Source of the DNA: Clostridiales bacterium
Lineage (GTDB): Bacteria > Bacillota > Clostridia > Christensenellales > Aristaeellaceae
Length of the DNA stretch: 64,000 nt
Assembly (NCBI GenBank): GCA_015056365.1
Contig: SVGM01000001.1
Location: forward strand, 1-64,000
Reading direction: 5' to 3'
Position 1 is the first letter of the stretch. The number at the start of each line of letters is the position of its first letter. The translations under genes were made by a program, and so were the position numbers. This document shows positions 34,513 through 43,227 of the stretch, one piece after another. The notes beneath the pieces were generated by a model, which saw only the letters and a list, made by a program, of their open reading frames with translations, was not told the DNA's origin and did not search any database.

Positions 34513-34965
34513 CTACTTCCACTTAAACAACACCACGCCACCCAGCATGAGCGCAACGCCGATGAACTGCTTTGCGTTCATGCTGATTTTTTCCTGTCCC
34601 ATCCAGCCAAAGCCATCGATCATGGCTGCCACCAGCAATTGTGCGATCAGAATCGTGGATACAGCGACGGTCGGGCTTAGACCCTTGATGGACAGCATCA
34701 CCGTTACAGTGATCACCAGCCCCAGCGCGCCGCTGAACAGATAGCCTTTGGGCACGGTCCGCAGGTTGCCCAGATCACCGTTTCCAAAGATCCACAGGAC
34801 GATCAGCGATAAGAGAAACGCCGTCCCCTGGGTGTAGGCATTGGCCTCCCAAAGGCCGATATTGTCCTGCAAGCGTGTATTCATTACACCCTGCACGCTC
34901 ATCGCTGCGCCTGCGATAACAGCAAAAACAAACCCTAACAAGCCAAAACCGCCTCCTTTTTCCAT
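34513..34965 (-). CDS. DMT-superfamily transporter (YdcZ/DUF606-like)
   Basis: A 150-residue membrane protein with about five helices, a half-size DMT-type transporter. The ORIGIN-proximal VFAVIAGAAMSVQGVMNTRL and the end GVALMLGGVVLFKWK match the DUF606 family. The start is ambiguous. ATG 34965 has no RBS. TTG 34941 stands ten bases after GGAGG, but that box is inside a 13-bp hairpin. It follows the alarmone synthetase on the same strand. The substrate is unknown. Confidence 0.82.
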   Translation of the reverse strand: MEKGGGFGLLGFVFAVIAGAAMSVQGVMNTRLQDNIGLWEANAYTQGTAFLLSLIVLWIFGNGDLGNLRTVPKGYLFSGALGLVITVTVMLSIKGLSPTVAVSTILIAQLLVAAMIDGFGWMGQEKISMNAKQFIGVALMLGGVVLFKWK

Positions 34966-34990
34966 CAGTATGCGCAGGGAGGCGGTTTTG
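34944..34990 (-). promoter_or_regulatory. Inverted repeat that buries the transporter's Shine-Dalgarno
   Basis: Thirteen-base perfect arms (CAAAACCGCCTCC / GGAGGCGGTTTTG) with a 21-base loop. Read on the minus strand, the upstream arm CCTCC pairs with the GGAGG that would start the transporter, and the ATG 34965 is in the loop. It may block translation, or simply end the upstream gene, though no T run follows. Confidence 0.55.
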
Positions 34991-34999
34991 TTATTCTTT

Positions 35000-35686
35000 T
35001 CAGTCCATGTGCGGCGGACGCGGCGGTGTATCCACACCATTCTTGTCTGCCAGCGCGGCCATCCGATCGTGAATACGCTGCATATCCGAGTCCACCTCGG
35101 CAATGCGTTGGGCAGCGTCGTACAGTTCCCGGTTCAAATCCTCTGGAACCTCCAGATCTACCTTATAACGAATCCGATGCTCAAGGCTTGCCCAAAAGTC
35201 CATCGCAATGGTCCTAATCTGCACCTCTACGGGGAGGTATTGCTTGCCGGTGGACAAAAACACCGGGATCTCCACAATCAAATGCAGGCTGCGATAGCCG
35301 TTGGCTTTGGGCGTCTTGATGTAATCGCGCGTACGCAAAAGGCGGATATCATCCTGGCTGGTGAGCAAATGGGCGATCGCGTACACATCATCCCGATAGG
35401 CGCAAACGACCCGCACCCCCGCAATATCCCAAAGATGCTTCATGGCGTTTTCCACCGTCGGTTCATATCCTTTGCGCCTAAGCTTCCCGGCAATACTGGA
35501 CGGTTCCTTCACCCGGCTTTCCATATGATGAATGGGATTGCGGGAATACCGCACCCGAAACTCGTCGTTGAGAATATCCAGCTTGGTCTTGACCTCGGTG
35601 AGGGCTGCTTGGTATCGGCAGCGCATCTCAACAAACGCCCTGACCTGGCCTTCCATTTCCTCAGGCCACTGCGGTGTTCTCTCCAT
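35000..35686 (-). CDS. Small alarmone synthetase (RelQ/RelP type GTP pyrophosphokinase)
   Basis: A 228-residue single-domain (p)ppGpp synthetase without hydrolase or regulatory domains. The ATP-binding region (IHHMESRVKEPSSIAGKL), the Gly/Asp loop WDIAGVRVVC, DYIKTPKANGYRSLHL and the catalytic Glu in VEVQIRTIAMDFWASLEH are intact, so it should be active. Helices at the C-terminus fit tetramer formation. It resembles RelQ (YjbM) more than RelP by eye. GGAGG precedes the start, and the next gene on this strand is a small transporter. Confidence 0.93.
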   Translation of the reverse strand: MERTPQWPEEMEGQVRAFVEMRCRYQAALTEVKTKLDILNDEFRVRYSRNPIHHMESRVKEPSSIAGKLRRKGYEPTVENAMKHLWDIAGVRVVCAYRDDVYAIAHLLTSQDDIRLLRTRDYIKTPKANGYRSLHLIVEIPVFLSTGKQYLPVEVQIRTIAMDFWASLEHRIRYKVDLEVPEDLNRELYDAAQRIAEVDSDMQRIHDRMAALADKNGVDTPPRPPHMD

Positions 35687-35805
35687 ATTGCCTCCTCCTT
35701 TCGGGCTTTCTCCCTACAAGTATTGTAGCTGTTTTGCATGGCTTCGTCAAATGACGCCGCATGCTTTGCCAGGCAGCGGTGAAAACTACCCTCAGGAGGG
35801 ATCAA

Positions 35806-36504
35806 ATGCAATGGCTTATGCTGCTGCCATGGGCGGCACTGGTTCGCTACGGCGTGAAAAGACCGCAACGGCGTATGCTGACGGCTGCAGCGTTGACCGC
35901 CGGTCTGCTGATTTCCATGGCATCGCAGCTGTGGTTGTTGGCGCTGGATGGTCAGCTGAACCTTTCCACGGGTCTTCCGCTGCATTTGTGCGGCATGATG
36001 GCCGTACTATGTCTGCCGCTGTGCTGGTTTTCCCTCGTTAATGGCTATATGCTTTTGCTGCTGTTGGGCGTGCCAGGCGCGGTTCTCGCGCTGTGCTTCC
36101 CGGCGGTCATTGACTGCTCGCATCCACTGCTTATGCGCCTCGCCTTTTGCCGGGTACACGTGCTGATCCTTGCTACGGCGATGTTTCGATGGCATCACAA
36201 AAAGCCGCCGCCCATGGATGCACGTTCATCCTTTCTCTTGGGCAACGGCTTTTTGCTGATTACTGCCTGTGTCAATCAAACACTGGACACCAATTATCTG
36301 TTTTTGCGTGCAGCGCCTGTCGGAACGCCTCTGGCGCTGCTGATCGTTCGCGGTTATGGGTTCTATGTGGCATCGCTAGAAATGCTGTGCATGCTGATGA
36401 TGCGCCTTCTATGCGACGGTTACCGGCTTATTGCAGGAAATAAGTCAGCATGTAGCCCTCGTAACCGTTATAGCGTACCTTGCACCATTCTGAACCAGGA
36501 CTGA
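35806..36504 (+). CDS. YwaF-family (TIGR02206) integral membrane protein
   Basis: A 232-residue protein with about seven membrane helices and no known activity. Family blocks LPLHLCGMMA, the Pro and His residues of HPLLMRLAF and the helix with TNYLFLRAAP support the call. ATG 35806 has GGAGG six bases upstream. The last 25 residues are not hydrophobic and overlap the convergent SH3-protein gene by 77 bases, so they may be a recent extension after loss of the original stop. Confidence 0.85.
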   Translation: MQWLMLLPWAALVRYGVKRPQRRMLTAAALTAGLLISMASQLWLLALDGQLNLSTGLPLHLCGMMAVLCLPLCWFSLVNGYMLLLLLGVPGAVLALCFPAVIDCSHPLLMRLAFCRVHVLILATAMFRWHHKKPPPMDARSSFLLGNGFLLITACVNQTLDTNYLFLRAAPVGTPLALLIVRGYGFYVASLEMLCMLMMRLLCDGYRLIAGNKSACSPRNRYSVPCTILNQD

Positions 36505-37585
36505 GAATGGTCACCTGGCGGCCATGGGGTACACGCAGCAATACGGGGGCGTTCAGGCTGCCCGACTGGCGCAGGTTCACGTAGGTTCCGCTGGGATGCA
36601 CCACAGTACGGGTGGAGACAGAGGAAGCATTGGTGAACTTGATATACTTGGTCATGACATAACCGGATTCACCGGTATTCTGCACGGTGACTGCCGACCA
36701 AGTTTCGCCCGGTTCGTCCACCCAGAGTTTAGTACCGTTGTATAGCTTCTTGAGCACAGCAGAGGCTGTGGTGGGATACTGGCGCAGGTTCAGGGCCTGG
36801 GTCGCCTTGGGATTATTGACCACTGCATAGCTGTCGCCGCTGACACCGCCGCCGTTGCTGGCTGCGATATCCCGGGAGGATTTCAACCCCTCGGTAAGGA
36901 AATCGCTGCTCATAAATCCAACGTAACCGTCGATGGCCACGCGCCACCAGCCGTTGCCTTTGGCCAACACCATCACATAACGGTCGCCGGAGAACTGACG
37001 TACCACGGCATAGTTGGTGCCGGGGCCAGAGCGCATATTCATGGCGCTGTTGTTGGGAGTCTTGATGGTGGCCACTTCACCGCTGCCGCGGGTATTGCGC
37101 ACCGTCACATATTCGCTGCGCACATAGCCCACCTGACCGTTGATCTGCACACAATACCAGCCGTTCTGCTCGCCCAGTACCAGCAGCGGAACGCCGTTGT
37201 AGAAGATTCCCAGTACCTGAGCACTATAGCTGGGCGTGGCGCGGAAGTTCAGGAACGCGCCGCCGTTCTGATTGGTAACGGTGGCGATTCGCAGGGTTTG
37301 TCCGCTGTTGCCGGTGGCGTCGATATAGTTCTTGCTCATGTAGCCAACCAGCCCGTCCGGCGTGACGACCTGATAGAAATTATTCTGACTGCCGATGATC
37401 TCCAGCCAGGTACCGCTGGGATACGCACCCAGCCAGCGGCTGGAAGAACTGCCTGCAGAGCGCAGATTCAACGAAGTGGTTCCTGTAACCACGCCATAGC
37501 TCTCTGCCAAAGCGCTGCCGGCAAACAGCATGCAAAGCATGATGCACACCAGCGCCAATCCTGCTTTTCTTCTGGTCGTCTTCAT
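36428..37585 (-). CDS. Secreted protein with five bacterial SH3 repeats
   Basis: A 385-residue exported protein. After a signal peptide (cleaved after GSALA, residue 27), five SH3b domains begin near residues 29, 98, 168, 250 and 325, each with a TxSLNLRS- or NMRSGPG-type start and ending in a GYM/GYV strand. Such repeats bind peptidoglycan or other cell-wall polymers. No catalytic domain is present, so it is a wall-binding scaffold or adhesin; a Ser/Gly-rich linker precedes repeat 4. Confidence 0.9.
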   Translation of the reverse strand: MKTTRRKAGLALVCIMLCMLFAGSALAESYGVVTGTTSLNLRSAGSSSSRWLGAYPSGTWLEIIGSQNNFYQVVTPDGLVGYMSKNYIDATGNSGQTLRIATVTNQNGGAFLNFRATPSYSAQVLGIFYNGVPLLVLGEQNGWYCVQINGQVGYVRSEYVTVRNTRGSGEVATIKTPNNSAMNMRSGPGTNYAVVRQFSGDRYVMVLAKGNGWWRVAIDGYVGFMSSDFLTEGLKSSRDIAASNGGGVSGDSYAVVNNPKATQALNLRQYPTTASAVLKKLYNGTKLWVDEPGETWSAVTVQNTGESGYVMTKYIKFTNASSVSTRTVVHPSGTYVNLRQSGSLNAPVLLRVPHGRQVTILSPGSEWCKVRYNGYEGYMLTYFLQ

Positions 37586-37670
37586 CCTGATGCCCTCCTT
37601 GGTGTATTCGCTCCTTTACCAACAAAACGAGCTGCTGTTGTGTTTTCATCCCCGTTCAGAAACAAAAAAG

Positions 37671-38492
37671 TCACTTTTTGTGATATTTTTGCAGAGCCAC
37701 TGCGCGCTGCACTGCATCCGCCGACGCCTGAGCAAGGTCGGGAACCTCCGACGGAGTGCCGAAGCACACGTGCAGGAAGAACTCATGTGTACCGTTGTTG
37801 CCGGTGACCGGGCTGTGGGTCACGCCCTGCACCCACGTCCCCTCCTGACCGTTCAGTTCCCCGATCAGTCGGCACAGCAGTGGCAGATAAGCCTCTTGCG
37901 CGATCTCTCCGGTACGTCTTGCGTTGGGATCGTCGATCTCAAACAGGGGCTTCACCAGGCACATCAGCTCCCCTGCGCCGTGCATCACCGCACGGAACTG
38001 CGGAACCGCCTTCACCAGCGACAGATAACTCAGATCCACACTGCCCAGGGTAGGCACCGGCTCCAGCGAAAGAAGCTTTTCATCACCGATGTTGGTTTTT
38101 TCCAGATTCACAATCACAGGGTCCTGCATCAGGCTTCCCGCCAGCTGGCCAAAACCAACCTCCACCGCATACACAAGCCCGGCGCCGTGCTGGCGCAGGC
38201 AGTCGGTAAAGCCGCCGGTACACGCGCCTGCATCAATGCACACTCGTCCTTGAACCTCAATACCGAAATCTGCAATCGCACCTTCCAGTTTATAGCCGCC
38301 CTTACCGACATAGCGTTCGTTCAGGCCTTTTACATTCATGGGCAGATCCAGCGGCACGATCTGTCCGCCGGTACGAACCGGCGTAGCGCCGCAGGTCACC
38401 GCGCCGCTCATCAGGTAGGGCAGCGCAGCCTCCTTGCTTTCAAAAAAGCCTTCCTTCAACAGGCGTTCCATGGCAGTGGTTTTCTTTACCAT
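37671..38492 (-). CDS. TlyA-family rRNA 2'-O-methyltransferase
   Basis: A 273-residue RNA methyltransferase. A short S4-like RNA-binding start (residues 5 to about 50) is joined to an FtsJ/RrmJ-type SAM domain; YVGKGGYKLEGAI is the family signature and DAGACTGGFTDCLRQHGA is the SAM loop. TlyA proteins modify 16S and/or 23S rRNA; some were first described as haemolysins. It starts within the end of the esterase gene (seven-base overlap), with GGAGG four bases upstream. Confidence 0.9.
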   Translation of the reverse strand: MVKKTTAMERLLKEGFFESKEAALPYLMSGAVTCGATPVRTGGQIVPLDLPMNVKGLNERYVGKGGYKLEGAIADFGIEVQGRVCIDAGACTGGFTDCLRQHGAGLVYAVEVGFGQLAGSLMQDPVIVNLEKTNIGDEKLLSLEPVPTLGSVDLSYLSLVKAVPQFRAVMHGAGELMCLVKPLFEIDDPNARRTGEIAQEAYLPLLCRLIGELNGQEGTWVQGVTHSPVTGNNGTHEFFLHVCFGTPSEVPDLAQASADAVQRAVALQKYHKK

Positions 38493-39268
38493 ACGTCCTC
38501 CGCCTCAGGCAGGTCGAACCATGCCAGTGCCTTTTCGATGTGCTTGTCCCAGAAATCCCAGGTATGGGCGCCGGGTTCGGTATGATATTCCATGTTCAGC
38601 TTCTTGCCAAAGCTCTTGATAAAGTTGTTATTGGCCTCAAAGAGAAAGTCTTCCGTTCCGCAGGCCACATAGAAGCGCGGTGCGTCTTCGGGGGTCTTAC
38701 ACAGCCTGCGGGCAAGGCGGGCCAGGTTATTGTCGCTATTCTTCATAGCCTTCTCACCGCCAAAGGTGTAGTCCAATTCCTTTCGGAACGACGCATCGCG
38801 GCGCTCATCCTGCCAGCTTTTTTCCATCTCCAGCGCACCGGAGAAACTGGCAATGGCGGCGTAACGATCCGGACAGCGCAGACCCAACTTCATTGCGCCA
38901 TAACCGCCCATGGACAGACCCGCAGCAAAGCGATCCTTACGCTCGCTGCTGATGGGGAAATACGTCTCCATCACCTGGGGCAGTTCTTCGGACACGAAGG
39001 TAAAATACTTGGCGCCCATGACCATATCCGTATAGAAGGAACGGTTGACCGCAGGCATAACGATAGCCGTACGATATTTCCGTGCATAATACTCCAGACG
39101 GGTCTGACGCATCCACATGGTATGGTCATCGCTCAGGCCGTGGAGCAGGTACAGACAGGGAAGCTTGCGCTTCTTTTGCGCCATTACCTTGGGTTCCGGC
39201 ATCAATACGTACACGGACACCTGAACGCCCAGAGCATCTGAAAAATAATGAAAATCAGTAAAGGTCAT
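38486..39268 (-). CDS. Esterase of the EstA / S-formylglutathione hydrolase type
   Basis: A 260-residue alpha/beta hydrolase. The oxyanion region LYLLHGLSDDH, the nucleophile elbow GLSMGGYGAMKLG (Ser in G-x-S-x-G) and the late acid/His region (ACGTEDFLF, then GAHTWDFWDKH) complete a catalytic triad. Such enzymes, often beside glycan loci, remove acetyl or feruloyl esters; the natural ester is unknown. I chose ATG 39268; the GTG or ATG further upstream have no better box. No signal peptide. It overlaps the tlyA-like gene. Confidence 0.87.
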   Translation of the reverse strand: MTFTDFHYFSDALGVQVSVYVLMPEPKVMAQKKRKLPCLYLLHGLSDDHTMWMRQTRLEYYARKYRTAIVMPAVNRSFYTDMVMGAKYFTFVSEELPQVMETYFPISSERKDRFAAGLSMGGYGAMKLGLRCPDRYAAIASFSGALEMEKSWQDERRDASFRKELDYTFGGEKAMKNSDNNLARLARRLCKTPEDAPRFYVACGTEDFLFEANNNFIKSFGKKLNMEYHTEPGAHTWDFWDKHIEKALAWFDLPEAEDVW

Positions 39269-39363
39269 CTGAGACACACCTTTCTTTTGCCATTTGTGCA
39301 AAGTTGATTCGTTCTTTTATCTTAGCATATTTCCCCCATGCAAACAAGTCAAAGCGGATTGGA

Positions 39364-39846
39364 TTACGCCCGATGCATCATCCACATAGCAGCATTGAGA
39401 CAACCGGCGAAGACCGTCCAGCAAAGATAGGGCGTCAACAACCAGCCTGCGGCAGGCCGAATGCGAAAAAAGCGCCACATGGTCACCGTGATCAGCACAA
39501 GCAACACCAGCAACCATAAAAAAGCAGGGAGATACAGCCCCAGCGCAAAGAACAACGGGCTCCACAGGAAGTTGGCCGCCAACTGCGCCCCATACCACTT
39601 CAGCGCCTTGTGGATCTCCGTTTTAGGCCGGTCTGAACGCCAAACCAGATAGGATGCATACCCCATTGCCAGGTACAATGCCGTCCATGCCACCGGAAAC
39701 ATCCAGCCTGGCGGCGTAAAGGAAGGCTTATTCAGGTGTTCAAAGGTACGCATGCCATCCATGGAGATCAGTGCAGACACGCCGCCCACTGCCAGCGGCA
39801 AACCCAACGCACAAAGCAGTTCCTTTTTCTTTTCCAATAAATTCAT
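39364..39846 (-). CDS. TspO/MBR family membrane protein
   Basis: A 160-residue protein with five membrane helices, of the tryptophan-rich sensory / benzodiazepine-receptor family, linked to porphyrin binding and stress. The motif KPSFTPPGWMFPVAWTALY and NFLWSPLFF are diagnostic. Three ATG codons stand in a row; the third (39846) is seven bases from the GGGGG box and is used here. It is divergent from the small XRE gene. Confidence 0.92.
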   Translation of the reverse strand: MNLLEKKKELLCALGLPLAVGGVSALISMDGMRTFEHLNKPSFTPPGWMFPVAWTALYLAMGYASYLVWRSDRPKTEIHKALKWYGAQLAANFLWSPLFFALGLYLPAFLWLLVLLVLITVTMWRFFRIRPAAGWLLTPYLCWTVFAGCLNAAMWMMHRA

Positions 39847-40030
39847 CATCATTCCCCCAATCAGTTCTTCTCGCTGTATCCTCCCCTGTTGGATTTGCTC
39901 ATACACCGGCAAAAAGCACCAGGTACGATTCATCGTTCGAAACGCCCCGAAACGCCTTATTTCTCGCGGTTCAGCGGAAATCACAAGTGTTTTTATCATG
40001 TTTTTTACAGGAAAAATGTTCCATCTTATA

Positions 40031-40059
40031 TTGCATATTGTTTCCAATGAGCCTATAAT
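40031..40059 (+). promoter_or_regulatory. Predicted promoter of the XRE gene
   Basis: TTGCAT (40031-40036), 17 bases, TATAAT (40054-40059), 50 bases before the start codon. Confidence 0.75.
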
Positions 40060-40108
40060 ATATATAGTCATTAAGTAACATTGTATCCTAACTGAAAGGG
40101 GGATGCCT

Positions 40109-40327
40109 GTGAAGCATTACTGTGAAACCTTGCGTGAGCTCAGAGAACGGCGTGGGCTGAAGCAATCTGATGTGGCCATGGTTCTTGGAACCACCCAGCA
40201 GGTATACTCCCGTTATGAAAACGGCGTAAACGAACTGCCCATTCATCACCTGATCACTTTGTGCTGCTTTTATCACATCAGTGCCGATCACATCTTGGGG
40301 CTGGACATCAGCCACGAGAATGCATAA
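40109..40327 (+). CDS. Small XRE-family helix-turn-helix regulator
   Basis: A 72-residue protein made of one HTH_3 domain: RELRERRGLKQSDVAMVLG then QQVYSRYENGVNELP and a closing ISADHILGL. It has no effector domain and its targets are unknown. GTG 40109 stands six bases after GGGGG; ATG 40103 directly abuts that box and is unlikely. It has its own promoter and a strong terminator and so is a stand-alone unit. Confidence 0.85.
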   Translation: MKHYCETLRELRERRGLKQSDVAMVLGTTQQVYSRYENGVNELPIHHLITLCCFYHISADHILGLDISHENA

Positions 40328-40342
40328 ACCATAACAGCATAC

Positions 40343-40379
40343 AAAAACGACCTGAGAGAACTTCTCTCAGGTCGTTTTT
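40343..40379. terminator. Bidirectional intrinsic terminator
   Basis: Complementary arms of up to 18 bases (AAAAACGACC... / ...GGTCGTTTTT) with A and T tracts on both sides, between the XRE gene (plus) and the HAD gene (minus). Confidence 0.93.
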
Positions 40380-40409
40380 CAACGTACCACATTGTCTGCC
40401 TGAAGTTTC

Positions 40410-41072
40410 TCAATCCCCCAGGATCAGCCCTGCGGCCTCAGCAAGGGATTCTACCACCTTCGCGCCTGCTGTTTCCAGCGTTTCACGGCTCTGATGCCCT
40501 CTGGCCACCAAAATGCACTGGGTGCCCATGGCACGGGCTACATCTGCATCGTGCAGCGTATCTCCGATCATCACCGTCTCCCGGGCAGGGACTCCGCATT
40601 CCCGCAGATAGGCACAACCGATGGCTTCCTTGCTGCGGGCGTAAATATCCGACAGGGCCAAAATCCGGTCAAACTGGCCTTCCAGCTCCGGGTAATAGCT
40701 CAGCTGTGCAGTCAGAATATCCATCTTGCTGGCGGAAAGCACCACCTGCCGAAGGCCTGCGGTCTGCAGGCGGCGCACCGTTTCCACCGCATCTGCATGC
40801 AACGGGATCTCCCTGCAGCCGCGTACGTATTCATCCATCCAAGCATGGGCAACCTTAGTAAAATTCTCGTCGGTGACGCCAGCCCGTTCATAGTACAGCT
40901 TGACAGGAAAGGTGAATTCCTGATAGTAACGCTCCAGACTGTCGATGGTGGGCAGACCAAAGGCTGGAAAGGTCCGGTTCCGCACCCCGATGGCGTACCA
41001 GAGGTCGTCCAACAGGGTGCCGTTCCAGTCCCATAAAACTTGCCTGAGCGGCAGATCAATAGGCTTTTGCAA
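40410..41072 (-). CDS. HAD-superfamily hydrolase (phosphoglycolate-phosphatase-like)
   Basis: A 220-residue HAD phosphatase. The nucleophile motif is DWNGTLLDD (residues 15-23), the Ser of motif II is in VVLSASK, the Lys region is YARSKEAIG, and the acidic motif is [18 protein letters not shown] small helical cap lies between motifs I and II. Its start overlaps the end of proS by 17 bases, so it is coupled to it. The substrate is unknown. Confidence 0.9.
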   Translation of the reverse strand: MQKPIDLPLRQVLWDWNGTLLDDLWYAIGVRNRTFPAFGLPTIDSLERYYQEFTFPVKLYYERAGVTDENFTKVAHAWMDEYVRGCREIPLHADAVETVRRLQTAGLRQVVLSASKMDILTAQLSYYPELEGQFDRILALSDIYARSKEAIGCAYLRECGVPARETVMIGDTLHDADVARAMGTQCILVARGHQSRETLETAGAKVVESLAEAAGLILGD

Positions 41073-42504
41073 AGTAGATCACCTTATCAGCCTTCTTGCC
41101 GCAGCAGACGCAGGTCTCACCGATAGGCGTCTGATCGAAGGGCATATTGCGGCTGGTAGCATTGGTCAACTCTTTGATCTTGTCTTCACAGGCACGGTCG
41201 CCGCACCACATAGCCTTGGCGAAACCGCCGTCCACCTGCTGGCTCAGTTCTTCCATGTTATGGGCGTCAGCAATATGAGCCTGACGGAACTGATCGGCCA
41301 GAGCATACATATTCTTCTGGATGTCTTCCAGGAGCGTGGGCAGCAGAGAGGCCAGCTCATCCAGTTGCACGGTCTGCTTCTCGTAGGTATCGCGGCGGAA
41401 TACAACGCACACGCCGTTTTCGATATCCCGGGGACCAATCTCGATACGGACGGGCACACCCTTGAGCTCCCAGTCGTTAAACTTGAAGCCAGGAGACAGG
41501 GTGTCACGGTCGTCCAGCTTGACGCGGATGCCGGAGGCCTTCAATTCGCCGTACACTTCGCTGCTCTTTTCCAGAACACCGGCCTTATGCGCGGCAACAG
41601 GCACGATCACAGCCTGAATGGGAGCAATGTGCGGAGGCAGCTTAAGGCCGCGCTCATCGCCGTGGGTCATGATGATGGCGCCGATCAGACGGGTGGAGAC
41701 ACCCCAGCTGGTCTCGTGAACATGGGTCAGCTTGCCCTCTTTGCTGAGATACTGAATCTCGAAGGCCTCGGCGAAATTGGTGCCGAAGTTGTGGCTGGTA
41801 CCAGCCTGCAGGGCCTTACCATCCTGCATCATCGCTTCCATGGAGTAGGTAGCGCGGGCGCCAGCGAACTTTTCCTTATCGCTCTTGCGGCCAACGATCA
41901 CGGGCATCGCCAGTTCATCTTCCGCAACCTCGCGATAAACTTCCAGCATCTGCATGGTCTCTTCCTGAGCTTCCTCAGCAGTGGCATGGATAGTGTGGCC
42001 TTCCTGCCAGAGGAACTCACTGGTACGCAGGAAGGGCCGGGTGCTCTTTTCCCAGCGCATAACGCTGCACCACTGATTGTACTTCATGGGCAGATCGCGC
42101 CAGCTACCCACCCACTTGGAGTACATGGAGCAGAAAATGGTTTCAGAGGTAGGGCGAACAGCCAGGCGTTCCTGGAGCTTTTCGTTGCCGCCGTGGGTAA
42201 CCCAGGCCACTTCAGGGGCAAAGCCTTCCACATGCTCCGCTTCCTTAAGCAGCAGGCTCTCGGGGATCAGCATGGGCATATACACGTTCTCGTGTCCGGT
42301 CTCCTTGAAACGACGATCCAGTTCTTCCTTGATTCTCTCCCAGATGGCAAAGCCATAGGGACGGATGACCATCGCACCGCGCACGGGGGCGTAGTCCACC
42401 AGTTCAGCCTTGAGGATCACGTCGGTATACCACTGGGAAAAATCCACATCCCGGGGCGTGATGTGCTCTACAAAGCCCTGTTTCTTTTCGTTGTTGTTTG
42501 CCAT
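41056..42504 (-). CDS. proS: Prolyl-tRNA synthetase (short, archaeal/eukaryote-like type)
   Basis: A 482-residue class II synthetase that lacks the editing insertion of the long bacterial type. Motif 2 ([24 protein letters not shown]) and the anticodon-binding domain are visible, and the C-terminus has the zinc-site Cys set (CGDRAC then CVCCGKK) of this type. It is preceded by a T-box leader, so uncharged tRNA-Pro should induce it. GGGAG lies nine bases upstream. The HAD gene overlaps its end. Confidence 0.96.
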   Translation of the reverse strand: MANNNEKKQGFVEHITPRDVDFSQWYTDVILKAELVDYAPVRGAMVIRPYGFAIWERIKEELDRRFKETGHENVYMPMLIPESLLLKEAEHVEGFAPEVAWVTHGGNEKLQERLAVRPTSETIFCSMYSKWVGSWRDLPMKYNQWCSVMRWEKSTRPFLRTSEFLWQEGHTIHATAEEAQEETMQMLEVYREVAEDELAMPVIVGRKSDKEKFAGARATYSMEAMMQDGKALQAGTSHNFGTNFAEAFEIQYLSKEGKLTHVHETSWGVSTRLIGAIIMTHGDERGLKLPPHIAPIQAVIVPVAAHKAGVLEKSSEVYGELKASGIRVKLDDRDTLSPGFKFNDWELKGVPVRIEIGPRDIENGVCVVFRRDTYEKQTVQLDELASLLPTLLEDIQKNMYALADQFRQAHIADAHNMEELSQQVDGGFAKAMWCGDRACEDKIKELTNATSRNMPFDQTPIGETCVCCGKKADKVIYFAKAY

Positions 42505-42532
42505 GTGTCAACTCTCCCTTTCCAGTCAAATG

Positions 42533-42800
42533 AAAAAAGCGCCCTGCTCCCACCATGGCTATGCCATGTGTTGGGACGAAGGGAGCCTTCGCGGTACCAC
42601 CCGACTTAAAACGCGCCAAAAGCGCTGTTTTCACCTTTCTAAGCCTGCTAACGGGGGCAATCCGTCGGCGATTAACCGATACAGCCAAAGGTGGGGAGCA
42701 CGTGCAATTCCCGCACCGTCCTTTCAGCCTGGGGACGGTTCTCTTTCGCCGGGAGGAGAAACACGAGCGTTCCTCTGGGGCGGATCAAGCTCCGCAATGG
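42533..42800 (-). promoter_or_regulatory. T-box riboswitch leader of proS
   Basis: The minus strand carries the T-box core GGGTGGTACCGCG (42602-42590), followed by a terminator whose stem is GCTCCC (42586-42581) with GGGAGC (42551-42546) and a six-T run at 42538-42533. Upstream is a Stem I region with a GCTGAAAG-type apical loop inside a CCGTCC/GGACGG helix (about 42739-42714). In T-box control, uncharged tRNA-Pro pairs with a specifier and stabilises the antiterminator. A CCC specifier may lie in the run of C near 42692-42695; I could not fix it. This leader and the promoter fill most of the 42505-42980 gap. Confidence 0.92.
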
Positions 42801-42804
42801 CGCT

Positions 42805-42833
42805 ATTCTATCATATGGGCGGGAATTTTGCAA
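42805..42833 (-). promoter_or_regulatory. Promoter of the T-box-proS operon
   Basis: On the minus strand TTGCAA (42833-42828), 17 bases, then TAGAAT (42810-42805), placing transcription start near 42798. Confidence 0.75.
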
Positions 42834-42924
42834 CCTTTCAGAGGCTGAAAACCATCATTTTTCCGCATTCTTACGAACATCTGCACTCCCCCGAAAAAAA
42901 TAATCGATTTTTTTGAAAAAAGGG

Positions 42925-42952
42925 TTGACTTTCATCTCAAAAGGTGTATAAT
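42925..42952 (+). promoter_or_regulatory. tRNA-Lys promoter
   Basis: TTGACT (42925-42930), 16 bases, TATAAT (42947-42952), 28 bases before the tRNA gene. Confidence 0.8.
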
Positions 42953-42980
42953 CAATTTCGCTGGTTGAAACAAACCGCAT

Positions 42981-43056
42981 GCACCATTAGCTCAGTTGGT
43001 AGAGCACCTGACTCTTAATCAGGGTGTCCAGGGTTCGAGTCCCTGATGGTGTACCA
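42981..43056 (+). tRNA. tRNA-Lys (CTT)
   Basis: The anticodon loop CTCTTAA contains CTT (Lys, codon AAG). Acceptor arms GCACCAT and ATGGTGT pair with one G.U at the first position, the discriminator is A53 and CCA (43054-43056) is encoded. It has its own promoter and terminator. Confidence 0.95.
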
Positions 43057-43087
43057 AAGCCTTGAAACAATGTTTCAAGGCTTTTTT
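43057..43087 (+). terminator. tRNA-Lys terminator
   Basis: AAGCCTTGAAACA pairs with TGTTTCAAGGCTT, then a T run, directly after CCA. Confidence 0.93.
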
Positions 43088-43227
43088 GTTGTTGATTTAC
43101 AGCTCGGACACATGCGCAGAACGCATTTTTTCACTGATTGCTTTGATTGCGTGGATACTTTCCTTTCTTTTGCGTTCATTGTGTGTTATCATGTTTTTGT
43201 TGTTATTCTTCACATGGAGGTTTCGCT

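Noticed and set aside
40945-42609. A 554-codon plus-strand frame opposite proS
   Set aside because: Antisense shadow of proS, crossing the T-box leader, with no RBS or motif.
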